A stretch of DNA of 9,797 bases from Alphaproteobacteria bacterium (GTDB taxonomy: Bacteria > Pseudomonadota > Alphaproteobacteria > Rickettsiales > UBA998): assembly GCA_021730835.1 (NCBI GenBank), contig JAKFYP010000209.1, forward strand, positions 1-9,797, read 5' to 3'. Every line of letters begins with the position of its first letter. The stretch's first letter is position 1. Positions 1-6,350 of this stretch are shown in pieces. The notes below the pieces were generated by a model that worked only from the letters and a program-made list of their open reading frames with translations, did not search any database and was not told where the DNA came from. The translations under genes were made by a program, and so were the position numbers.

Positions 1-1095
1 GAGGAAAAGGGCGGCGTCATCCAGCAACTGACGCACCGGCCACTGGGTGTGATGGCGGTATTCGGGCCGTATAATTTCCCGGCGCATTTGCCCAACGGCC
101 ATATTGTTCCGGCGCTGCTGGCCGGAAATACGGTGGTCTTCAAGCCAAGCGAGGAAACTCCGGCCACGGGTGAATTTCTGGTCAAATGCTGGGAGGATGC
201 CGGATTGCCCGCCGGGGCGCTCAACCTCGTGCAGGGCGGACGGGAAACCGGTATGGCGCTGGCGGCGCATCGTGATCTCAACGGTATCCTGTTTACCGGC
301 AGCTACGCCACGGGCAAAAAAATCCACGAAGGGCTGGCAGGCAGGCCGGAAGTGATGCTGGCGCTGGAAATGGGCGGCAATAATCCGCTGGTCTTTCACG
401 ATGTGCGCAACCTTGAAGCGGCTTCGCTGATTGCCATTCAATCGGCTTATATGAGCAGCGGCCAGCGCTGCACCTGCGCAAGGCGGCTGATCGTGCCGGT
501 CGGCGCGGAGGGGGATTTATTCATCGAGGAGTTGACCGCGCAGATCGGGCGGGTGCGTATCGGCGCATATACCGATACGCCCGAGCCATATATGGGGCCG
601 CTGATTAACGAATTACAGGCGCAAAATCTGTTGCAGGGGATTGACCGGCTGGAGAAAGCAGGAGGCAGGGTATTGCGGCGTATTGAGCGGCTGGGCGAAA
701 AATCACTGTTTCTCACGCCCGGGCTGATTGACGTGACCGCACTTACTGAACGAGAAGACCGCGAATATTTCGGGCCGCTGCTGCAAATTATTCGTGTGCG
801 CGATTTCCCGGCGGCCATCGCCGAAGCGAATAATACGCAATACGGGCTTTCCGCCGGCCTGCTGAGCGATAACGATCAGCTATGGGACTGGTTTCAAACG
901 GAAATACGCGCCGGAATCGTCAACCGCAACCGCCCGACCACCGGTTCGGCGGGCAATATGCCTTTCGGCGGGCCGGGCAGAAGCGGCAATCTGCGCCCAA
1001 GTGCCTGGTACGCCGCCGATTATTGCGCCTACCCGATGGCAGGCACGGTCGCGGGCCGGGTCAGTGCGCCGGAAGGCATGATCGGCCTGAAGTAA
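1..1095 (+). CDS. astD: N-succinylglutamate 5-semialdehyde dehydrogenase (AstD-type aldehyde dehydrogenase), 5'-truncated by window edge
   Basis: The frame is open from base 1, so the start lies outside; 364 residues are visible and about 120 are missing compared with the ~485-residue family. AstD oxidises N-succinylglutamate semialdehyde to N-succinylglutamate with NAD+ in the cytoplasm, step four of the arginine succinyltransferase pathway. Numbering from the first visible codon, aldehyde dehydrogenase landmarks appear in order: FGPYNFP with the active-site Asn (about N25), FKPSE with the cofactor-binding Lys (K48), LEMGGNNP with the general-base Glu (E123), SGQRCTCARR with the catalytic Cys (C157), EYFGP (~255-259), and a C-terminal FGGPGRSGN / RPSAWYAADYCAYP block. 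The CTCARR and YAADYCAYP segments point to AstD rather than a generic aldehyde dehydrogenase; that is recalled family knowledge, not a search. No other ast gene follows; ksgA begins four bases after the stop. Substrate assignment is less sure than the family. Confidence 0.88.
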   Translation, partial: EEKGGVIQQLTHRPLGVMAVFGPYNFPAHLPNGHIVPALLAGNTVVFKPSEETPATGEFLVKCWEDAGLPAGALNLVQGGRETGMALAAHRDLNGILFTGSYATGKKIHEGLAGRPEVMLALEMGGNNPLVFHDVRNLEAASLIAIQSAYMSSGQRCTCARRLIVPVGAEGDLFIEELTAQIGRVRIGAYTDTPEPYMGPLINELQAQNLLQGIDRLEKAGGRVLRRIERLGEKSLFLTPGLIDVTALTEREDREYFGPLLQIIRVRDFPAAIAEANNTQYGLSAGLLSDNDQLWDWFQTEIRAGIVNRNRPTTGSAGNMPFGGPGRSGNLRPSAWYAADYCAYPMAGTVAGRVSAPEGMIGLK

Positions 1096-1099
1096 CCTT

Positions 1100-1891
1100 T
1101 TGATCCCCGCCCGAAAATCCCTTGGCCAGCATTTCCTGCACGACCGGCAGATGACGGACCGTATTCTGCGGGCCTGCGGCAGGCTGGAGGGTATGCGCAT
1201 CCTCGAAGTCGGCCCCGGGCAAGGCGCGCTGACGCAAGCCCTGTTGGCCAGTGACGCCGTGGATGTCACGGTGGTTGAGAAAGACCGGCGCTGCATCCCG
1301 GTGCTCGAAGCGCTCGGGCAGGCACATCCGGGGCGGCTGCATATCCGCGAGGGCGATGCGCTGAAAACCGATCTGGCATCGCTTGCCCCGCCGCCGCGCA
1401 TGATTGTCTCCAACCTGCCATATAATATCGGCACGGCTCTGCTGGTGCTCTGGCTGAAGCAACTGGCGGCGGATGCGGCATGCTACCGCTCGCTGGTGCT
1501 GATGTTTCAAAAAGAAGTCGCGGAGCGTATCGCCGCGAAGCCGGATACGAAAGCTTACGGGCGGCTGTCGGTGCCGGCCGGGTGGCTGTGCGAGGTGGAG
1601 TTACTGTTTGACGTGCCGCCGGGATGTTTTAGCCCGCCGCCTAAAGTCACCTCTTCGGTGATCCGGCTGACACCGAGGCCGCAACCGTTATACCCGGCAT
1701 CATGGGACGCGCTGGAGCGGCTCCTCGCAGCGGCATTCGGCCAGCGCCGCAAAATGCTGCGCTCGGCGTTGCGATCCCTGATGCCTGCGCCAGAAATGTG
1801 GCTCACGAACACAGGAATAGACCCGACCCGCCGCGCCGAGACGCTTTCCATCGAGGAATTCTGTTTGCTTGCAAACATATTACCCATATAA
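1100..1891 (+). CDS. rsmA: 16S rRNA (adenine(1518)-N(6)/adenine(1519)-N(6))-dimethyltransferase RsmA/KsgA
   Basis: KsgA uses S-adenosylmethionine to dimethylate two adjacent adenines in helix 45 of 16S rRNA late in 30S assembly; its loss gives kasugamycin resistance. The 263 residues are near normal family length. Visible motifs: the N-terminal SLGQHFL signature (7-13), SAM-binding motif I EVGPGQG (36-42), acidic E60 after the second strand, motif IV NLPY (105-108), the FQKEVAERI helix (136-144), FSPPPKV (177-183), and a C-terminal FGQRRKMLR segment (213-221). The start is almost forced: an in-frame TGA lies at 1088-1090 and the conserved SLGQHFL begins at codon 7, leaving the TTG at 1100 as the only usual start codon between them. 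The TTG has no clear Shine-Dalgarno sequence, and the astD stop is four bases upstream, so translation is probably coupled to astD. The usual pdxA neighbour is not seen. Family assignment is secure. Confidence 0.96.
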   Translation: MIPARKSLGQHFLHDRQMTDRILRACGRLEGMRILEVGPGQGALTQALLASDAVDVTVVEKDRRCIPVLEALGQAHPGRLHIREGDALKTDLASLAPPPRMIVSNLPYNIGTALLVLWLKQLAADAACYRSLVLMFQKEVAERIAAKPDTKAYGRLSVPAGWLCEVELLFDVPPGCFSPPPKVTSSVIRLTPRPQPLYPASWDALERLLAAAFGQRRKMLRSALRSLMPAPEMWLTNTGIDPTRRAETLSIEEFCLLANILPI

Positions 1892-1912
1892 AGAAGCAAT
1901 TAACCCTGTTCA

Positions 1913-1920
1913 AAGGGGAG
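1913..1920 (+). promoter_or_regulatory. Ribosome binding site of rpiB
   Basis: A purine run AAGGGGAG ends three bases before the ATG at 1924 in the 32-base gap after ksgA. It supports this ATG over an in-frame start inside ksgA at 1702, which would add 74 residues unrelated to the RpiB family. Confidence 0.7.
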
Positions 1921-1923
1921 ATT

Positions 1924-2349
1924 ATGCACACCATCGCCATCGCCGCCGACCACGCCGGATACCGCCTCAAAGAGCATTTACGGGGGCATCTCGAAGACCG
2001 TCACCATGTGATTGATCTTGGCACACATTCCGGGGAGTCGGTGGATTATCCCGATTTTGGCCGCGCCGCCGCTGAGTGCGTCCTCCGGGGAGAGGCTGAT
2101 ACGGCCATTGTCATCTGCGGATCGGGCATCGGCGTCAGCATCGCCGCCAACCGCTATCCGGGTATCCGCGCCGCTTTGTGTCATACACCGGAAGCCGCCT
2201 GCCTCGCCCGCGAACATAACGACGCCAATATACTGGCGCTGGGGGCGCGGGTGATTGATGAGCAAACAGCCAATACCGTGGTGGAGGCGTTTCTTGCCAC
2301 TCCGTTCGCAGAAGGGCGTCACCGCCCCCGCGTGGAAAAGCTGGGATAG
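1924..2349 (+). CDS. rpiB: Ribose 5-phosphate isomerase B
   Basis: RpiB interconverts ribose 5-phosphate and ribulose 5-phosphate in the non-oxidative pentose phosphate pathway; it is a cytoplasmic member of the RpiB/LacAB family. The 141 residues are full length for the family. Conserved features: AADHAG at 8-13 with D9 and H10 at the active site, the SVDYPDF segment (39-45), the catalytic cysteine C65 in ICGSGIGVSIAANR (the phosphate- and intermediate-binding loop), EHNDAN (97-102) with H98, and LALGARVI (104-111). The C-terminal TPF..GRH..RV.KL pattern is the form common in alphaproteobacteria. It lies 32 bases after ksgA on the same strand and is probably co-transcribed. In many alphaproteobacteria rpiB is followed by glyA; here it is followed by an RTX protein instead. 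The ATG at 1924 has a good ribosome binding site and gives the normal N-terminus. Confidence 0.96.
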   Translation: MHTIAIAADHAGYRLKEHLRGHLEDRHHVIDLGTHSGESVDYPDFGRAAAECVLRGEADTAIVICGSGIGVSIAANRYPGIRAALCHTPEAACLAREHNDANILALGARVIDEQTANTVVEAFLATPFAEGRHRPRVEKLG

Positions 2350-2479
2350 TATATCGCTATCTTTTCGCATTCGCATAATTTTTTAATCTATCCGTAAATT
2401 CCTGTTGCACCTTCGCGCAGAAAAGATTACTTGAGGTTTGCGATTGTGCAATCCTTTCCATTTTCTAGCAGGAGCTTAT
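2350..2479 (+). other. Intergenic region between rpiB and the RTX gene; no firm promoter
   Basis: This 130-base AT-richer gap is the only place in the window for a dedicated promoter of the RTX gene. A CATAAT at 2374-2379 is close to a -10 hexamer, but nothing like TTGACA lies 16-18 bases upstream, so no promoter is called. A small inverted pair, GATAG (2345-2349) with CTATC (2357-2361) followed by TTTT, could be a weak terminator after rpiB. A second short inverted pair, GATTG/CAATC around 2442-2453, lies just upstream of the ribosome binding site and could be an operator or a chance match. Confidence 0.4.
2470..2474 (+). promoter_or_regulatory. Ribosome binding site of the RTX gene
   Basis: AGGAG ends five bases before the ATG at 2480. 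It favours that start over an in-frame TTG at 2438, which has no such site and would add 14 residues including the only cysteine in the reading frame. Confidence 0.75.
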
Positions 2480-5188
2480 ATGTCGAATGTTGTTTTTGGT
2501 ACAGATCAGGGTGATCTGATTAACGGTTGGGACGATGCGACTCCGGGGAACGAAGATATTGTTCTGTCCGGTTTGGGCGACGATACGGTTTATCTTTATG
2601 CTGGCGATGACGGCGCCAATTTAAGCTCGGGAGATGATTACGGGGACGGCGGGGACGGCAATGACGTTTTCCTCGGTGGAAATGGTAACGATACGATTCT
2701 TGGCGGCAATGGCATTGATACGCTGCACGGAGAAGCGAATAATGATTCGCTCGACGGAGGCAATGATGCGGATCTCCTGCTCGGTGAAGAAGGTAATGAC
2801 ACGCTCTACGGCGGCAGCGGAAATGACGCGCTGGTTGGGGGTGATGGTAATGATACGTTATTCGGCGAAGCAGGCAATGATTACATTTACGGCGACAATG
2901 GCGAAGGGAATATTGGCATTGATACAATCAGTTACGCCGGTGGCGCAGCAGTAACTGTCAGCCTGCTGGCCGGGACGGCAACCGGTCAGGGTAACGATCT
3001 GCTTTTTGAAATTGAAAACGTTACCGGCTCATCCAACGATGACTCCATTACCGGTGATGCCGGAAATAACTCGCTGGTCGGCGGCAGCGGCAACGATACG
3101 CTCGATGGCGGCGCAGGCATTGACACGCTCAATGGCGACAGCGGTGCTGACCGTATTATCTTCTCAACAGCCACAGGTGCTGTCACGGTTAATCTGGCGA
3201 CCAACACCGCAACAGGTGCTGGCATCGGCAGCCAAACCCTGAGCAGCATTGAGGAAGTGATCGGCACCAGTTTTGGCGATACGATCACCGGCTCTGCATC
3301 AGCCAATTACATTGAAGGTGGCAGCGGAAGCGACGATCTCGATGGAAGCAGCGGCAGCGATACGCTAGACGGCGGTCTGGGCATTAACACGCTCGACGGT
3401 GGTACAAGCGTCGATTATGTCGCGTTTTCCGGCGCAACCGCAGCCGTTAATGTGAATCTTGCCAGCGGCACATCCACCGGCTTTGGCCTCAATACTCTAA
3501 ATAACATTGAAGGCATCATCGCCACCAGTTTTAACGATGTGCTGACAGGCTCCACGGGCAACAATACCATCTTCGGCGGGCTGGGAAATGACAGTATCTT
3601 CGGTGACAACGGCAATGACAGCCTCAGCGGCGAAGACGGTAACGATACGATTCGCGGTGGCGCAGGCAACGATATAATTAACGGCGTCGCCGGTGTGGAC
3701 ACCGTATCTTATACGTCCTCCGCTACGGCTGTGACCGTTAGCCTGTCCGTCGGAACGGCAACCGGAGAAGGAGCTGACACGCTGTCCAATATTGATAACA
3801 TTTTAGGCTCAGGCTTTGATGACGACCTTACCGGCAATTCTTCCGCCAATACCATCAGCGGCGGAACTGGTAACGACTCGATCAATGGCGGCAGCGGCAG
3901 CGACAATCTCTCCGGCGACAACGGCGATGATACGATTTTCGGTGGTTCGGGTAACGATACCCTTGACGGCGGAGGTAGTAACGATACGGTTGATTACAGC
4001 GGCAATACGGCTGCGAATGTCAACCTGACTACCGGAGTCGCAACCGGCGCAGGAACCGATACTCTCAGCAATATTGAACATGTTATTGGTTCCACACAGG
4101 CTGACACCATTACCGGTAATACGCTGGCTAACCTGCTGACAGGCGGGAACGGAGGCGACACAATCGACGGAAGCAGCGGTAACGACACGATCTTCGGGGG
4201 TGCTGGCAGCGATTTGCTCGCCGGGGGCACTGGTACGGACCGGGTATCCTACACTGATTCAACCGCTGGTGTGGCTGTGAACCTGACAACCGGATCCGCT
4301 ACCGGTTACGGTACGGATACGATCTCCGGCTTCGAGGCGGTAGACGGGTCGGCTTTCAATGACGTGTTGACCGGAACCTCCGTTTTTGACGTTCTGCTTG
4401 GCGGCGACGGCAACGATATCCTCAACGGCGGCGACGGCAACGATAACCTGCAGGGTGGAAGCGGCGGCGATACCATCAATGGCGGGCTTGGTGACAATTT
4501 CATCACCGGCGATGCGGGGAATGATTCACTTTATGGCGGAGATAACGCTGACAATATTAATGGCGGCGATAATAATGACCGTATCTTTGGCTATGAGGCT
4601 GTCGATTTTATTGCCGGCGGGACCGGAAATGACACCATCTTCGGAGGCGGCGGCAACGATCCGCTTAACGGCGACAGCGGCGATGACAGGCTGTTTGGCG
4701 AGGCCGGTGAAGACGTGCTCAATGGCGGTACTGAAAACGATTCGCTGGAGGGCGGCAATGACAACGATACGCTCAACGGCGGCGATGGCAACGATACGCT
4801 GGTGGGCGGCGCAGGCGTTGATTCGCTGGTGGGCGGCAATGGCGACGACTTGCTGATCGGCGGCACAGAAAGCGGGCTTACCGAAAACCGTCTTTCCGGA
4901 GGTGCCGGTAACGATACGTTCTTCTTCAACCTTAATACGCATTACTTTGATCTCATCAGCAGTGGCGGATTCGTAGACGGAGAGGACACACTTCATTTCG
5001 AGTTTACCGGCACGTTCGAGCCAGATATTTTCATCCATCAGGTGAATTCGAGCGCCTATATCGAATTTCCCAACCTGCCGAGTGTCGGTATCGGGCCGAT
5101 TGTCGAGATGCTGGTTTTTGCTGCCAGTAACCTCCAGATTACGAACGAAACGCATGTTGGAAACCTCTATACGTTTGACATCGTATAA
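2480..5188 (+). CDS. RTX repeat (hemolysin-type) calcium-binding protein, 902 aa, probably secreted
   Basis: The protein is nearly all glycine- and aspartate-rich nonapeptides of the GGxGxDxLx type, which in known RTX proteins fold into Ca2+-loaded parallel beta-rolls outside the cell. Order: a short N-terminal region (1-54); an RTX array (about 55-137); six ~54-residue modules alternating with short RTX arrays (147-639); a long RTX array (640-812); and a non-repetitive C-terminal region (813-902) ending in the hydrophobic tail YTFDIV. There is no N-terminal signal peptide; RTX proteins normally leave through a type I system using an uncleaved C-terminal signal, and the last ~90 residues are the candidate here. 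No enzymatic or toxin domain is recognised, so adhesin, surface or matrix roles are only possibilities. By reading, it contains no lysine, no cysteine, six arginines and very many aspartates. No ABC transporter, membrane fusion protein or TolC gene is adjacent. Confidence 0.9.
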   Translation: MSNVVFGTDQGDLINGWDDATPGNEDIVLSGLGDDTVYLYAGDDGANLSSGDDYGDGGDGNDVFLGGNGNDTILGGNGIDTLHGEANNDSLDGGNDADLLLGEEGNDTLYGGSGNDALVGGDGNDTLFGEAGNDYIYGDNGEGNIGIDTISYAGGAAVTVSLLAGTATGQGNDLLFEIENVTGSSNDDSITGDAGNNSLVGGSGNDTLDGGAGIDTLNGDSGADRIIFSTATGAVTVNLATNTATGAGIGSQTLSSIEEVIGTSFGDTITGSASANYIEGGSGSDDLDGSSGSDTLDGGLGINTLDGGTSVDYVAFSGATAAVNVNLASGTSTGFGLNTLNNIEGIIATSFNDVLTGSTGNNTIFGGLGNDSIFGDNGNDSLSGEDGNDTIRGGAGNDIINGVAGVDTVSYTSSATAVTVSLSVGTATGEGADTLSNIDNILGSGFDDDLTGNSSANTISGGTGNDSINGGSGSDNLSGDNGDDTIFGGSGNDTLDGGGSNDTVDYSGNTAANVNLTTGVATGAGTDTLSNIEHVIGSTQADTITGNTLANLLTGGNGGDTIDGSSGNDTIFGGAGSDLLAGGTGTDRVSYTDSTAGVAVNLTTGSATGYGTDTISGFEAVDGSAFNDVLTGTSVFDVLLGGDGNDILNGGDGNDNLQGGSGGDTINGGLGDNFITGDAGNDSLYGGDNADNINGGDNNDRIFGYEAVDFIAGGTGNDTIFGGGGNDPLNGDSGDDRLFGEAGEDVLNGGTENDSLEGGNDNDTLNGGDGNDTLVGGAGVDSLVGGNGDDLLIGGTESGLTENRLSGGAGNDTFFFNLNTHYFDLISSGGFVDGEDTLHFEFTGTFEPDIFIHQVNSSAYIEFPNLPSVGIGPIVEMLVFAASNLQITNETHVGNLYTFDIV
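2642..2890 (+). repeat. N-terminal RTX nonapeptide array (residues ~55-137)
   Basis: About nine consecutive GGxGNDxLx-like units run from GDGGDGNDVF to AGNDYIYGD with a 27-base DNA period. In the RTX family such units bind Ca2+ in a beta-roll. Units are recognisable but diverged in wobble bases. Confidence 0.85.
2918..4396 (+). repeat. Six ~54-residue modules alternating with RTX arrays
   Basis: A module starting D-x-(V/I)-x-(Y/F) and passing through a (A/V)-x-V-x-L core, a G-T-A-T-G-x-G-like turn, a D-T-L-S-N-I-E-x-V-I-G-S-like helix or strand, and D-x-(L/I)-T-G-N occurs six times: at residues 147-199, 223-278, 311-364, 406-459, 501-553 and 586-639 (bases 2918-3076, 3146-3313, 3410-3571, 3695-3856, 3980-4138, 4235-4396). 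Start-to-start distances are 76, 88, 95, 95 and 85 residues, each gap holding two to five nonapeptides. The module pattern is common in long bacterial RTX proteins; its repetition here indicates internal duplication. Confidence 0.85.
4397..4915 (+). repeat. Long C-terminal RTX array (residues ~640-812)
   Basis: Roughly eighteen nonapeptides follow one another without interrupting modules. DNA identity between units is locally high: a 19-base direct repeat, GGCGGCGACGGCAACGATA, lies at 4400-4418 and 4427-4445, and AACGATACGCT recurs at 4763-4773 and 4790-4800, both with the 27-base period of one unit. The array probably forms the largest continuous Ca2+-binding beta-roll of the protein. Confidence 0.82.
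4916..5185 (+). other. Non-repetitive C-terminal region of the RTX protein, candidate type I secretion signal
   Basis: The last 90 residues (813-902) leave the repeat pattern and are richer in Phe, Ile, Leu and Val, with segments TFFFNLN, TLHFEFTG, IVEMLVFAAS and the tail YTFDIV. In RTX proteins the equivalent region caps the beta-roll and carries the uncleaved type I secretion signal. No specific cap family is recognised; the role is inferred from position. Confidence 0.5.
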
Positions 5189-5210
5189 GGTCTTGATCCG
5201 GCTATCTGGA

Positions 5211-5240
5211 AACGCGGGGAAGCAATTCCCCGCGTTTTTT
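5211..5240 (+). terminator. Rho-independent terminator of the RTX gene
   Basis: A perfect 11-base-pair stem, AACGCGGGGAA (5211-5221) with TTCCCCGCGTT (5226-5236), closes a GCAA tetraloop (GNRA type) and runs into six T residues (5235-5240). It starts 22 bases after the RTX stop codon and ends directly at the rodA stop codon of the convergent operon. On the - strand the stem is followed only by TTTCCAG, so it should work mainly for the + strand transcript. Confidence 0.93.
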
Positions 5241-6350
5241 CTACAGGCTGTGGCGGCGGAATTCCTCATTGCGGTTAGCCCAGACATAAAGCAGCAGGCC
5301 AAAGCCGATCAGCATGGTCAGCAGGCTGGAGCCGCCGTAAGACATCAGCGGCAGGGGCACGCCGACCACAGGCAGCATACCCATCGCCATACCCATATTG
5401 ATAAACAGGTGTAAAAACAGCAAGGACGAGATGCCTGCGGCAATCAGCGAGCCGAAACGGTGCTTGCAGCGGGCGGCAATCACCAGCCCGTAGACCATCA
5501 GCAATACATAACAGATAATCAGCACCAGCGCACCGATAAACCCGAATTCTTCAGCGAACATGGTGAAAATGAAATCGGTTTGTTTCTCCGGCAGGAAATC
5601 AAGCTGGCCTTGCGAGCCATGCAGATAACCCTGCCCGAACAACCCGCCCGAGCCGATGGCGATGATGGATTGGATGATATTATATCCGGCTCCCAGCGGG
5701 TCTTTATCGGGATCGAGAAAGGTCAGCACGCGCTGTTTCTGATAGTCATGGAGAAATTGCCAGGCGACCGGCAGGGCGACAACCCCGGCGATGCCCGCCG
5801 TAATGAAATAAATCCAGCGCACTCCGGCGGCGAAGCATACCATCACGCCGGTCATCAGCAGGATGGCCGTCGTGCCGAGATTGGGCTGATGCAGGATCAG
5901 CGCGGCAGGCACAGCCATCAGCCCGAGCGGCACGAGCAGATAGAGGATACCGGGTTTCTCGTTGGGATGAATGCGATGGAAATAGCGCGCCAGTGCAAGA
6001 ATCAGCCCCAGCTTCATCAGCTCCGAAGGCTGGAGGTTCAACCCCCCGAGGCTCAGCCAGCGTTGCGCGCCCATGCCGATACTGCCCATGATCTCAACCG
6101 CTATCAGTAGCAGCAGGCAGAACCCGTAAAACGGGTAAGCCCCCCGGAACACCCAGTCGGCGGGAATAAAGATCAGCCCCATCATGACAATGAACCCGGG
6201 AATAAAGCGCACGAATTGCGACCACGCCCAGGGCCGCCAAGCTCCTCCGGCAGCGGAATAAAGCATCAGCAGCCCGGCGGCGCTGAGAAACAGCACCAGC
6301 ACCAGCACACCCAGATTGATGCGTGCCAGATAACGGCTAAGGCTTTGCAT
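5241..6350 (-). CDS. rodA: Rod shape-determining protein RodA (SEDS peptidoglycan glycosyltransferase)
   Basis: RodA is the integral inner-membrane glycosyltransferase of the elongasome; it polymerises glycan strands from lipid II and works in complex with PBP2. The 369-residue length is normal. About ten membrane segments are visible (near 13-32, 47-64, 73-92, 111-126, 136-153, 156-175, 178-197, 271-293, 302-322 and 337-357), with the large periplasmic loop between segments 7 and 8. Conserved family residues: QRWLSLGGLNLQPSE (96-110), QPNLGT (155-160), the catalytic aspartate D259 in KQTDFIF followed by AEEFGF, and the C-terminal GMLPVVGVPLPLMSYGGSS (324-342). The ATG overlaps the last codons of mrdA by 14 bases and has a strong ribosome binding site. 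The pairing with mrdA favours RodA over the division paralogue FtsW. Its stop codon abuts the terminator of the convergent RTX gene. Confidence 0.95.
   Translation of the reverse strand: MQSLSRYLARINLGVLVLVLFLSAAGLLMLYSAAGGAWRPWAWSQFVRFIPGFIVMMGLIFIPADWVFRGAYPFYGFCLLLLIAVEIMGSIGMGAQRWLSLGGLNLQPSELMKLGLILALARYFHRIHPNEKPGILYLLVPLGLMAVPAALILHQPNLGTTAILLMTGVMVCFAAGVRWIYFITAGIAGVVALPVAWQFLHDYQKQRVLTFLDPDKDPLGAGYNIIQSIIAIGSGGLFGQGYLHGSQGQLDFLPEKQTDFIFTMFAEEFGFIGALVLIICYVLLMVYGLVIAARCKHRFGSLIAAGISSLLFLHLFINMGMAMGMLPVVGVPLPLMSYGGSSLLTMLIGFGLLLYVWANRNEEFRRHSL

Noticed and set aside
1702..1923. A longer rpiB start inside ksgA
   Set aside because: The extra 74 residues are the ksgA sequence in another frame; the ATG at 1924 has a good ribosome binding site and gives the normal family N-terminus.
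2438..2479. A TTG start adding 14 residues to the RTX protein
   Set aside because: No ribosome binding site precedes it, whereas AGGAG stands five bases before the ATG at 2480.
2642..4915. Regular DNA repeats that could be taken for a CRISPR or intergenic tandem array
   Set aside because: The 27-base period is nine codons and the frame is open throughout, coding for RTX nonapeptides; there are no unique spacers.
4526..5302. A 258-codon open frame on the - strand through the RTX gene
   Set aside because: Its low-complexity composition mirrors the 27-base repeats of the RTX gene on the other strand, and it crosses the terminator and the end of rodA.
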